NCBI GenBank assembly: GCA_002104945.1
Contig: MCFH01000001.1
Location: forward strand, 2,390,501-2,454,500
Length of the DNA stretch: 64,000 nt
Direction: 5' to 3'
Source: Piromyces finnis
Taxonomy: Eukaryota; Neocallimastigomycota; Neocallimastigomycetes; Neocallimastigales; Neocallimastigaceae
Positions 33,141 to 46,700 of this stretch are shown here, in pieces. Under the pieces are notes generated by a model. The model made no database searches. It was not told where the DNA came from and was given only the letters and a program-made list of their open reading frames with translations. Within the stretch, counting starts at the first letter, position 1. Every line of letters begins with the position of its first letter. The translations under genes were made by a program, and so were the position numbers.

Positions 33141-36100
33141 ATGAGTCATATATTACCACCTACTCCAACGCTTGGTATACCCCAAAAAGTTACAGACGAC
33201 ATATTTTTAGTTGAAGATTTGAAAGAATTTTTAAAAAAAAGAGGGGAAAGTATTGATGATAATTATTTAGTATATATAAAAAATTTAAATAGTTTAAGAC
33301 ATGATATTGCAGGTGCAGGAAAAGATGAAATTGGTAAAAATTTATTACTTAAATATCTAAATGAAGTAAAATCATTTATAAAAAAATTTTTAAAAGGGTC
33401 AAAAATTGGAAATGTTAGATTTATATGGTATTGATTATTCATTAATATAATTTTAAATATGAACTTTATAATAATTATAATTTGGTCTTATTTATTTTTG
33501 CAATACTAATCTTTCTAGGTATGACGCATTTACAGAAGAAAAATATATTCGCTATTCCAGTAATTATGAAGTAGCGTGTGTAACCTTTAATTTAGCTGCT
33601 GTTATATCAAATATCGCCGCTCTTCAAAATAGAACAAATGATAATCAAAGAAATATAGCTAAAAATTATTTTCAAGTAGCAGCAGGATTATTTAAATCAA
33701 TAAATGGTATCTTACCAAATAATACATTGAAAGATATAGGGAAAAAATCAATTAATTGTTTAAATAAGTTAATGCTAGCACAAGCTCAAGAGTGTTGTTT
33801 AGAAGAATTATTTATTAAAATAAATAAAAATAACAACAATAATAATATTAATAATATTGAAGATGATAATTATAATTGCAATAATAATAATAATATATCT
33901 AAAATTGCATGTTATCTTGGAAATATTTATTATAGCATTTATAATGATATGATTAATCTTAAACCACAGTTTGATAGTACATGGACTACTTTAGTAGCTG
34001 TATATGTCATATTATTAATATATATACAAATAATAATATTTAATATTACTCATATACTATATTTATATTTTAATATAAAATTACTAATATATTAATAATA
34101 TTACTCTAAATAAATTTAAAGTTTAAAGGTGATTATTATTATTCAATTGCTTATTATTATAAATCCAAGAATTGTGAAAATGAAATTGAAAAATGTTATG
34201 GTTATTTAAAAAAAGCTGAAAAATTTAGCACTGAATCATATAGGATAGGAAAATTATTTAGAGATTCCTATCCTTCTTTTGATATTTTATTAAACAGTAC
34301 TACTTTAGCTTCCAATGCACCAATAAATCAAAAAATTATTTATTCCTCTTTGTATAATGTGTCAAAGATTTTTTTAGAAAACATTAGAAAATATAAAATA
34401 CATATTATTGATATTACTAGAAGTAAAAACATTTATTTAAACGACATTCCAAAAATTCTTGACGAACCCGAAAAAACCCGTGTAGTAAAAAATTTAAAAT
34501 ATGAAAAACTATATAATAATTATGAAAATAAACCAATAAAAAGTGAAAATGATTATTGTTTAAATGACAGTAAAATAAATGAAATACTCCCTAATGGTAA
34601 TTATCCTCTTTTAATTGCAGTTATTAATAATGATGTTAATATGGTGAATAAAATAATTGAATCGGCCAATTCAATTAAAAGAAACAATAATAATTTCAAA
34701 CTTAATATTAATGGAAAAAACAATAGTGGAGATTATCCATTATTATGTGCAGCTCAAAATAATAATACTGAAATAGTTCAGGCATTAATAAAATATGCTA
34801 CTGAATCTGGAACAAAATTAATGGTTAATTTAGAAGGAAGAAATGGATGGTATCCATTACTTTGGGCATGCTATAAATGTAATTCTAAAATAGTTAAATT
34901 ATTATTAAAATATGCAAATGAAAATAATATTGTTTTAAATATTATAAAAAAGAATAGCTATGGTAGTTATCCAATTCTTTTTGCAACCTATAACAGAAAA
35001 ACAGAAATACTAAAAAAGTTAATTAAATATGCAAATCAAAATGGTATTAAATTGGATATAACAAGTAAAAATAATGACGGACGTTACCCATTATTAAGAT
35101 CCATTTGTTACAATAATCTAGATACATTTTCAACATTATTAACCTATTCAGAAGATAATAATATCTATATAGATTTTAATCAAAGTAATAATGATGGTCA
35201 ATATCCTCTTTTATGGGCTGTTCATAGAAATAATACATATCTAGTTAATAAAATATTAAATTATAATTTTTCATATAATGAAAATAGTGACGATAAAATG
35301 ATGGATTATAATTATATTGTTAATAAAAATAACAATATATTAAATATTAACGCTAAAAATAAAAGTGGATGGTATCCTCTTTTAAGAGCTGTTGATAATG
35401 AAAATACAGAAATAATTAAATTATTAAGAGATTATTCATTTAGTCATAATATCAAATTAGAAATTAATGATAAAAATAAATTGGGGGATTATCCAATTTT
35501 AAAAGCTGTTAAAAAAGATAATATTTCCATAATTATGTTATTAATGTTATATTCAAGAAGAAAAGATATTACATTAACTATTAATGAAAAAAATGTAAAT
35601 GGTGATTATCCATTATTAACAGCTATTGAAGAAGGAAATAATGAAATTGTTAAATTATTAATGAAATATTCAAAAGAAAGAGGATATATTTTAAATTTAA
35701 ATGAAAAAAATAACGAAGGATGGTCTCCACTTTTATTAGCTATTAGAAATAATAATTTAGAGGCTGTTAAATTATTATTAAAATATAGCGATAAAAAAAT
35801 TAATAAAAATTATAATTTATTAAATTTTAATATTACAAATAATAATGGTGATTATCCATTATTGATGGCAATCAAAAAAAAGAATAGAGAAATTATTAAG
35901 GCATTAATTAAATATGCAGATGACAATAGAATTATGTTAAATATTAATAATTGTAATAAAAAAGGAGAATTTCCACTTATGAAGTTTATGGATGATGAAG
36001 GTGAAAAACGTATTTTTAATGAATTAGATGAATTAATGAAATATTTAATTAAAAATAATATAATCATTGACATTAATAAAGTTAGTAAGGGATATAATAA

Positions 36101-36767
36101 TGAAACCATATTAATATATGCAATTAAAAAAGGATTTAATCAGGTAGTTAAAATATTAATGAAATATTCACAGAAAATGAAAATTCCATTAAATTTTAAT
36201 CAAGGTAATAATAATCATGAAAAATCACCACTTGTATTAGCAATTAACAATAATAATGATAATGATAACATGGAAATAATTGAATTAATATTGAAATGTA
36301 ATAAAAATCAACATAATTATTATAGAATAATACCAGATAAATTAAACTTAAATTTAGTTTTGTATTTCAATGAAGAATATGTTTCAAATATTAATGATAG
36401 AATTATTAAAATGCTTAAAGCATATAGAAATTATATTAATTTTAATTTTAAAGAAAACAGTGAATTAAAAAATAAAATTTATAGTAATGATGAAAAAGAT
36501 AATATTAAAAATGATTATGAAATGGAAGATATTGAAGGAAGTAGTATATTAAATTTGAATCAAAATGAAGAGAATTCAAATTTAGAATCTGATTTTGAAA
36601 TTAGTGAAGACGAAGAATTATCAATTAACAGGAATTTAAATTTAAAAGGATTTCCTTTTAAAAAAAAAAAAGAAAGAAAGAATTTTCATTTAAAAAAGCA
36701 TTTAAATGGATTATCTTTTGAAAATATTAATGATAATAATTGTATAAATATTTTTGATAAAAATTAA
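33141..36767 (+). CDS. BRO1-domain/ankyrin-repeat fusion protein, copy A (intact)
   Basis: Exons 33141-33427, 33519-33999 and 34122-36767 join in frame to 1,137 aa. The first 330 residues read as a BRO1 domain: S-L-R-H-D-I-A-G-A-G-K-D-E, then W-Y-D-A-F (the W codon split by intron 1), helices with F-N-L-A-A-V-I-S-N-I-A, and L-M-L-A-Q-A-Q-E-C, all hallmarks of Bro1/ALIX/Rim20-type domains, which bind ESCRT-III subunits. From about residue 420 there are about 14 ankyrin-like repeats with a strong G-x-Y-P-L-L-x-A pattern, spaced about 38 residues instead of 33. The tail is acidic, then Lys-rich. No signal peptide or membrane segment. Cytosolic; a role in endosomal sorting or pH sensing is inference from BRO1 alone. 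I know of no standard family with this fusion. Confidence 0.85.
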
Positions 36768-36876
36768 GAAGAAAAAGAAATAATTTAAAATATATCATTT
36801 GATAAAAAAAAAATAAGTATTCCTCAAATAAATATATATATATAAATGAATTATTTAATATTATAAGTTGATTATT

Positions 36877-37158
36877 TTAATTAATTTTGAAATATTCACC
36901 TAAGTAATTAACCAATGTATTATTACGACAATATGAAACCCCTGTCCAATTAGGTCCTAAATATTTGGCATAATCCTCAATGTTATTGAAATAAATAGCT
37001 TCATCAGAATTTAAATTAACATAAAATGGATTTATTGTCTTACCTACATTATTTTTGTTATAAAGACAAAATTCAATATTATCTGTCGAATTATTAGACA
37101 CTGAAATAGTATAACTAAGTCTTATACTTAAACTTATTAGAAGTATTTTCAATAACAT
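36877..37158 (-). CDS. Small secreted protein of unknown function
   Basis: 93 aa from an ATG. The first 18-20 residues form a good signal peptide (L-L-K-I-L-L-I-S-L-S). The mature part has two Cys and several possible N-glycosylation sites (N-N-S-T, N-W-T-G, N-N-T). No intron needed, no family recognised. It lies convergent to the BRO1-ankyrin gene, with 110 bases between stop codons. It might be the first exon of a longer, decayed gene. Confidence 0.45.
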   Translation of the reverse strand: MLLKILLISLSIRLSYTISVSNNSTDNIEFCLYNKNNVGKTINPFYVNLNSDEAIYFNNIEDYAKYLGPNWTGVSYCRNNTLVNYLGEYFKIN

Positions 37159-37711
37159 TAAGAAAAAAAAAATAAAATATTTCCTTCTTACTTCTTATTA
37201 AATATAATAAATATAATATTAATATTTAAGTTTGAATAATTAATAATTTTTTAAATATTCATTTTAAACTTTTTTAATTTTTAATTTTATGTTTTATGGG
37301 TTATATATTTTACATTTTATATTTTTATTTATAAAAAAAAAAAAAAGATATCAATAAATCTTAAACTGATTACAATACCCTATACTATAAAAAAAATTGA
37401 TTCTTCAGTTAATAAGAACTTTTTAACATTTTATTTTATTATATATTAAAATATTTTGATATACATTGTATATTAAAAAACCAAACCTCCTACCAATTTT
37501 ATTCTCTTCCATTTTAATAATATATATTCTATTAGTTTTATTTTAATTTATCTTATTTGTATTATAATATATTATAATATAGTATTATTTTTAGGGTTAT
37601 TGTTATTTCATATTATTTATTAAAACTCTATATGAAATGTTGAATATCTTAATGCTATAAATATATATTAATTCATACACAATATTTATAAAGTTTTATT
37701 TTTTTTTAAAT
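37159..37711. other. Intergenic region, nothing recognised
   Basis: A+T-rich spacer between the small secreted-protein frame and the decayed gene. No feature seen. Confidence 0.55.
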
Positions 37712-39664
37712 ATGAACAACATTGATTATTATAAAAATAAAAAGAATTCTGTTGTGGTAAAGTTTCTAAAATACTATGATAAGTATAAAGATGGAAGTTT
37801 TGAATTGGAGGATATAAAATTGTTAATATGTATATTAATTAAAAACAACCAAAAAAAAATATTAAAAGGAGTTTTAGATGAAATATTTAGAAACTATAAT
37901 TATGAAAAAGGTTATAAATTTGATCCATATTTTAAATATGATAATGAATTTGTTCTAAAGCTTCTTTTATATTATAAAAATAAAATAAAAATTCCAACAA
38001 AAAAAAAATTTAAATTATTATTAATAAAAGAAAAAGAGGAAAAATCAATTTCAATATTAAATTTAAATAATAAAGGGGAAATTATCAGAGATGAAAATGG
38101 ATATTTAAAAGTAAAAAAAAGCGAAAATATAATTACAAAACATATAGATAGAGTAGAAAGTGATGATGCAGAGGATAGATCTATAATGAATTGTTAAATG
38201 GATATGAAAAGAAAAGAACAATTAATGGTAAAAATGAATATTTGGAAAGTGAAGGTATTAGCATAATTTCGGATTGTGATATAGATATTGCAGTAGATAT
38301 AAAAGTTAATAGAGAAAAAGTAACAAATGTGTATTCTTCATCAGAATATATAATTAATGATAATAGACTTAATGGAAATATATTTAATAGTAGATTAGCT
38401 AGTGGAACAGGAACCAACGATAGGAAACTTTTATGTTACTACACTAATAAATATTACGATTCTATTGAAAAAATAGCAGGGGGATTTATAAATGAAAGAG
38501 ATAAATTATTAATATATAAGACTAAAGATAATTATAATGATAAAATAAAAGAATATAATGAAAACATTGAAAAAATAATAATGAAATAAATAAATTAAAA
38601 AATGAAATAAAGGGTAAACCTAAAAATAATCTTGATAGGATGTTAAATCAAAATAAAGTTTATAAACTTATTGAGGAAAGTAAATCAAACGGAGAAAATA
38701 AATTTATTTTAGAAAATGATTTTGAAAAATTTAAAAACGAGAAAATAGAATTTAATATAATAGCTAATGCAGCTGCGGTTAATTTATCAGAAAAAACATA
38801 ATTGAAAATGCTAAATCAAGTTCAATACAAAATCCTAAACCTTATGAATTTAAAACATTTTTAAATGAAGGTGGTCATTTTCCTGAACACGGATATTCCA
38901 TAGATTTATGAAATACAGCATATACTATAAGTGGAGTATCTATGAAGAAATATAACCAATGAAAATCAGAATTGGTTAAAAGAAATGGAGCTTCATCGTG
39001 TGCATTAAGTAACCATTTAAAAGTATTGAATCATAGATTTTGATTCACCAACGCTTGACACTCTAGAAATGTTTAAAAGCATAAACTTAAATTCTAATAT
39101 TTTACCATATACCGAAAAATTGAATAGTATAAATGATAATAAATTTAATAAATTATTATATAGAGATGCAAAGTCTATAGATGAAGTATGGAATAAAGTA
39201 ACTGAGACTTATATTAATAATAAAAATTTTTTTAGCAAAGAACAAGGTGTTAATAGTTATATTTTAAAGTATACAAACTCTGATTATTCATCAAATATAG
39301 TATTGATGATAGTAAGCTAATAGATGGAACAAAATTTAATAACATGATGCCATTACATTATGATGCATTAGAAACCAATGAAAATAAGTATGAAAAAAGT
39401 ATTGACAATATAGAATTATATTTGTTTAATGAATTTGATTCACAATCCTTATATACCAAAGAAAAATTTAAAAATGTATTGAATAGATTATCAACCATTA
39501 TAGGAGTTGATTCTGATGCCATTATAAGATATATTATCTATTTAAATTTTATTTATTTAAAAAATTTTAATATTAAAAAAAAAATTATGTTTATAAAAGA
39601 TTTTAGTCTTATGTCTCAATATACTTATAAATTCTTTTTAGATTTCTATTTAAAAACTGAATAA
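37712..39664 (+). pseudogene. Decayed gene of unknown family (several frame breaks)
   Basis: A first frame (37712-38197, about 161 aa, Lys-rich) runs into a second in another frame (to 38589) at a +1-type break near 38180. Coding-like pieces continue in shifting frames at about 38640-38800, 38820-38915, 39069-39320 and 39344-39664, with stops between. The pieces have the same Lys/Asn-rich composition as neighbouring genes and were probably one protein of 600 aa or more. I recognise no family. Lying between the two BRO1-ankyrin copies, it may be a relic of the duplication or a gene family of its own. Confidence 0.55.
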
Positions 39665-39753
39665 TTACAAAAAATATATTTATTTATTTATTTTTATTTA
39701 ATAAATAACCTTAATATATAACTAATATAAATTTGTTATTAAAATTAGTAGAT

Positions 39754-39797
39754 AATTCTAATATTATCTACTATTTTTAGTAGATAATATTAGAATT
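39754..39797. repeat. Perfect inverted repeat, 20-bp stem and TTTT loop
   Basis: Arms 39754-39773 and 39778-39797 are exact reverse complements. The hairpin sits 134 bases before the ATG of BRO1-ankyrin copy B and just after the decayed gene. It could be a transcription-end foldback, a hairpin RNA or a miniature element end. Confidence 0.85.
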
Positions 39798-40964
39798 TAA
39801 TACATCATTAAGAATATAAATAGTCTTCATAAATCTATATTTCCTATTCTATAATTAATCACTGTAAAAAATTATTATAACACTCTTTAAAAATAGATCA
39901 AAATAATTTTTATGCCATTATTATTTAAAAATGAATGAAATAACTACTACACAAATACCAATGCTTAGTGTACCATTAAAAATAAAAGATGAAATAAATC
40001 TTGTGGATGATTTAAAAGCATATGTAGAAAAAAAAGGTATAAATAAAGACAATGATTATGTAGAATGTATAAAAAAATTAAATAGTTTAAGACAAGATAT
40101 ATTTGGTGTAGGAAAAGATGTCACTGGTTTAAATATTTTAAATAATTATAAATGTGAATTTAAAAAATTTTTGAATACATTTACAAAAAAACAAAAATTT
40201 GGAAACATTAATTTTAAATGGTAATATATTAATATAAAAAATTATAATAATAATATATTAAGTTTTAAATATGAACTGTTTAGTAATATTATATTATTAA
40301 ATATTATTTATTAAAAAAAGGTATGATGCATTTACAGAAGAAAAATATATTCAAAACTCTAGTGATTATGAATTAGCCTGTGTTACTTTTAACATGGCTG
40401 CTGTTTTATCGAATATAGCTTCTCTAAAAATAAAAAATGAAGTAAATATAGTGGATCTAGATTATACAAAGGAATGTTTTGAATTAGCAGCAGGATGGTT
40501 TAATAAAATAAAAACCACTTTACCAAATAATATATTAAAGGATATTGGAAAAAAATCAATTGATTGTTTAATTAAATTGATGTTGGCTCAAGCTCAGGAA
40601 TGTCATTTAGAAAATATAACAAGATTCATTGCTCTATCTAATGACAATGAGATTTCAAAAGTTTCTTGCTATCTTGGGCATATTTATTTAGAAATATATA
40701 AGGAAATGAATAAACTGAAACCACAATTTGACAATACATGGACTACATTAGTAGAGGTAATTGTTTTATTAATAATTTATATTTAAAAAATAATTATAAT
40801 GCATTTTTTATTTAATTATATTATATTTATTAAATTATAACAAAATATTTAAAATATGGTATCAGATTAAAAGTAAATACTACTACTCAATTTCATATTA
40901 TCATAAAGCTGTTGCTGAATATAATGGGGATGATATCAATAATAGCAATAATAGCAATAATGAT

Positions 40965-41133
<169 letters not shown>

Positions 41134-43627
41134 GAATAAAAAAATGTATTGAATACTTAAAATTAGCAGAAAGATGTTGTAAACATGCAAATAGAATATG
41201 TAAATTATTTAGAGATTCCTATCCTTCTTTCGATATTTTATTAAATAGTTCTTCTTTAGCTTCCATTCCAACTGAGAATCCAACACCATGTTCTCTTGTA
41301 ATGTTTAATAAAACTAGCAAAAAATTAGAGGAAATTAAAAACTATAAAAAATTTATAATTAATAGTAATAACTTACAGAATGCACATAATATACTTTTAA
41401 ATACCGAAGATAGAGTGTATCTTAAAAGAAAAAAATGTGTGAAAGAGAAAATTGACATTACTAAGGTTTTAAGTAGCTGCAATGATGATGATATTCCTAA
41501 TTATTTTAATGATAGAAATATCAACAGTGTTAATATTAATGATATTAATATAAATAAAAATTATCCTCTTTTGGTTGCAGTTTTAAAAAATGATGTGTCG
41601 AAGGTTAATGATATAATTGAATTGGCCGATTCAAATATTTTGCATATTAATGAAAAAAATAATAATGAAGATTATCCATTATTATGTGCAGCTCAAAATA
41701 ATAATACTGAAATAGTTCAAGCATTAATAAAATATGCTACTGATAATAATGAATTGTTAGAAATTAATCAAAAAGGTAGAGATGGATGGTATCCATTACT
41801 TTGGGCATGCTATAAATGTAATTCTAAAATAGTTAAATTATTAATAAATTATGCAAATGAAAATAATATTATATTGGAAATTAATGAAAAAAATGATTAC
41901 GGTAGTTATCCAATTCTTTTTGCAACCTACAATAGAAACACTGAAATATTCAAAAAATTAATTAAATATGCAGATCAAAATGATATTAAATTGGATATAA
42001 CAAGTAAAAATAACGACGGACGTTACCCATTATTAAGATCCATTTGTTATAATAATCTAGATACATTTACAAAATTATTAAGCTATTCAAAAGATAATAA
42101 TATCTATATAGATTTTAATCAAAGTAATAATGATGGTCAATATCCTCTTTTATGGGCTGTTCATAGAAATAATACATATCTAGTTAATAAAATATTAAAT
42201 TATAATTTTTCATATAATGAAAATAGTGACGATAAAATGATGGATTATAATTATATTGTTAATAAAAATAACAATATATTAAATATTAACGCTAAAAATA
42301 AAAGTGGATGGTATCCTCTTTTAAGAGCTATTGATAATGAAGATATAGAAATAATTAAATTATTAAGAGATTATTCATTTAGTCATAATATCAAATTAGA
42401 AATTAATGATAAAAATAAATTGGGGGATTATCCAATTTTAAAAGCTGTTAAAAAAGATAATATTTCCATAATTATGTTATTAATGTTATATTCAAAAAAA
42501 AAGAATATTACATTAACTATTAATGAAAAAAATGTAAATGGTGATTATCCATTATTAACAGCTATTGAAGAAGGAAATAATGAAATTGTTAAATTATTAA
42601 TGAAATATTCAAAAGAAAGAGGATATATTTTAAATTTAAATGAAAAAAATAACGAAGGATGGTCTCCACTTTTATTAGCTATTAGAAATAATAATTTAGA
42701 GGCTGTTAAATTATTATTAAAATATAGCGATAAAAAATTAATAAAAATTATAATTTATTAAATTTTAATATTACAAATAATAATGGTGATTATCCATTAT
42801 TGATGGCAATCAAAAAAAAGAATAGAGAAATTATTAAGGCATTAATTAAATATGCAGATGACAATAGAATTATGTTAAATATTAATAATTGTAATAAAAA
42901 AGGAGAATTTCCACTTATGAAGTTTATGGATGATGAAGGTGAAAAACGTATTTTTAATGAATTAGATGAATTAATGAAATATTTAATTAAAAATAATATA
43001 ATCATTGACATTAATAAAGTTAGTAAAGGATATAATAATGAAACCATATTAATATATGCAATTAAAAAAGGATTTAATCAGGTAGTTAAAATATTAATGA
43101 AATATTCACAGAAAATGAAAATTCCATTAAATTTTAATCAAGGTAATAATAATCATGAAAAATCACCACTTGTATTAGCAATTAACAATAATAATGATAA
43201 TGATAACATGGAAATAATTGAATTAATATTGAAATGTAATAAAAATCAACATAATTATTATAGAATAATACCAGATAAATTAAACTTAAATTTAGTTTTG
43301 TATTTCAATGAAGAATATGTTTCAAATATTAATGATAGAATTATTAAAATGCTTAAAGCATATAGAAATTATATTAATTTTAATTTTATAGAAAACAGTG
43401 AATTAAAAAATAAAATTTATAGTAATGATGAAAAAGATAATATTAAAAATGATTATGAAATGGAAGATATTGAAGGAAGTAGTATATTAAATTTGAATCA
43501 AAATGAAGAGAATTCAAATTTAGAATCTGATTTTGAAATTAGTGAAGACGAAGAATTATCAATTAACAGGAATTTAAATTTAAAAGGATTTCCTTTAAAT
43601 TTAAATCCAAATTCAAATTCTGTAGCT

Positions 43628-43735
43628 GATATAGATTCAGATACAGATACAAATTCTGTAGTTGATATAGATTCAGATACAGATACAAATTCTGTAGTTG
43701 ATATAGATTCAGATACAGATACAAATTCTGTAGTT
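43628..43735 (+). repeat. 36-bp minisatellite, three units
   Basis: Three tandem near-identical 36-bp units, each encoding 12 residues of the type D-I-D-S-D-T-D-T-N-S-V-V, in the tail of copy B. Not in copy A, whose tail is Lys-rich instead. Confidence 0.9.
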
Positions 43736-43789
43736 GATTCAATATCCCATGAATTTATAGAAAATAGTTATGACGAGTTTGATGAATAA

Positions 43790-46700
43790 GATCAATTTAA
43801 AATAGATGATTTTGGATAATAAATAGTGAAAGCTATAGCAATATTCTTAATAGCTAAAAAATAATAATAAAAAAATTGCCACCTATTTTATATCTATTGT
43901 AATTCAAAAACATTAATAATTAATAGTTAAATTAAAAGAGTATATGAAATTTTTCAAAATATTTAATATTTATTCAACATGAAAAAAAAATAAATAACAA
44001 TTGTTTTTTAAATATGTTAATTATTTACTTATTTTACATAAACTTACTGATAATTAGAATATTAATTAAAATCTTGTTTGGATGTTTTTATAATATTATT
44101 AAAAATATGAAATATATTAATATTTAATTTTATAGTTTTACTCAATTTATAAATTGAGCAATTTTAAATTATTTAGAAATTAGGATATTATTATTATTAT
44201 TATGATTATGATTAGAATAATTTATAAAGAAGAATTAATGTTTATTATAATAAAACCTATAAATCAATAAAATATATTTTTCCCTTTTTTTTCATTCCAG
44301 TATATTTTAATTTTTAATTATTATATTTAATTCTAACCTTTTACTTATTTAAAATTATTACTATCAAAATTAGGTTTACTATATATGGTACTATAGTTAT
44401 CTTAAATAACTAGTATCTATAGTACCATATATAAAATTATATATAAATATTTATTATATTATTATTGAATAAATATATTCCAATATTTATTATAATAACT
44501 ACATTAATAAGAATAGGTGAAAATTAAAAAATCATTATATTCCTATTAAAATTGTAAATAAAGAGTCTTTATAACCCAATAATGTCAATGCAAATATACA
44601 TATTGTATAAATATAATAACTATAGTATAAAAGTTTAAACATTAAAAATATATAGACTTTTTTTTAAATAATACTAAATAGTAATATGAATCATTAAAAT
44701 TTTAAAATAAATAAAATATAATATTTTTTTTAAAAAAAGCATATGAATAATTTTTTATTGTTTTTTTGTATACAAAAATATATCATTTTCTCATTTTTTT
44801 TAATTTAATTTTATTTATTATTAAATTATATGTACTAAAAAAAAAAAAATTGACACTTATTAATATAATAAACTTTTTTTTATATTAATTGCTTTTAATT
44901 TCATTTTATGTTTTTTTTTATATTTTTGGATCTTTTCTAAATTGTAGTTTAGACCTTAGATTCAATATTAGGAATATTAAGCATTGATATTATATTCCTT
45001 ATTTTAAATTATTATAAAGAAGAGTTTTTCTCAATCTAAAAGTCAGGTTTTTTTTTTATTTTAATATGAATTATGCAAAATATATATAAATTTAATATCT
45101 AAAAGTTTTAATAAATTTTTAATATATCATTAAATAATGTTTCTAATATATTAATTTAATACATAATAAATTAAATATTTTAATATTTTTATTTTTATTA
45201 AATGCTAAGCAAAAGAAAAGTGTTTTATATGGAAGTGAATAATTAATTAAAAATAAAAGAAACTTTATTTCTATTATAAAGTTTAACATATAAACTAATA
45301 AGAATTATATAAAAACTATACTTTTATATAATAAAAACAAATATTTATATATGTATTATTATAATGATACTAATTATTTATTATCTAGAATTTTAAGGTT
45401 ATTTTTATTATTATTTAAAATTATTTCTCACTTTGAAATTTTTCGGGTAAAAATTCTGCCAGAGGTCAAATTTCTTCTAGCAAAAAAGACTGGCTAGATC
45501 CTCCAAAAGGATAAATGTTAATTCATCAAAACTATAGGTTTTTAATATAATTCAAAAAGTTCCATTGTTATACTTCAACTACAGTAATATATTATTAGAA
45601 TATATACATTAATGATATGAAACTTAATATTAATTCTTTAGAATATTCCCAATAATTCAATTTTAAATCTTATATAATTGATTCTTTTACATATATAGTA
45701 ATTAATTAAGTTATATATGAATGTTATTTATTATAATGGGAATTGAATAATAAATTAACATATAATTTATGATTTATATATGGAAAATTATAATATAATA
45801 TATGATCAATTAATATATTTTTCAAATTGAAAGTTAGTGCATTTTTTAGTTGTGAGCTTTTTCATCTATAAATTTTTTAAAAAATTAGTACATATAATAA
45901 AAAAAAATGACATATATATATATATCATATAAAATAAATGTATAATTAAAAAAAGTAAAAAAATAATCTTATATTATTTAAGGAGATTATAATAATAATC
46001 ATCATAAGTAATAATAAAAGGTATTAATAAAAGGAAATTATTAAAATTTATTATAAAATTCTATTTATTAATGTATTCATATATATTTCTTTAGGTTTAA
46101 AGCTTGAATCATTTTTATATAAAAGATTTTCACCAAATCTACATAAATATTTGTTAAAAGAAGGGTTATTTCCATCATACAAAATGTAATATGATCATAT
46201 TTATAATGTTACATGGCTTACAGAACAAAAAGAATAATGAATAAGAGTGGATAGAATAATAGTCAATTGACTTTTGTGTTATAGTGAAAAAAATTTGTTG
46301 CCTTGTGGAATATATAAAAAAAATTCTTTTTCTATTAAAATCAAAATGTACCTTTTAGAAATAAAATAATATTAAAATATTATTACAAAAGATGTATTAA
46401 ACCAATAATTTTTTAGGGCATAAATTAAAAATAAAAAAGATATGCTATTCTATTTAATTAATTTAACTAAAAAAATAATAAATAAGATTTATGAATAAAA
46501 TTCCTTTTCTTAAAAAGTGATACAACAGGCTTTGTGGAATGACTTATATATTTGTTTATAAATGATTAAAATACATACTTAATATTATATAACCGAAAGA
46601 ATATCTTCTCCTAATTATTATATTCTTAGATAGAGACTCATTTACTATATTTTCTTCTAATTTATACCAAAATCTAACTATAAAATTTTTTTATTTACAT

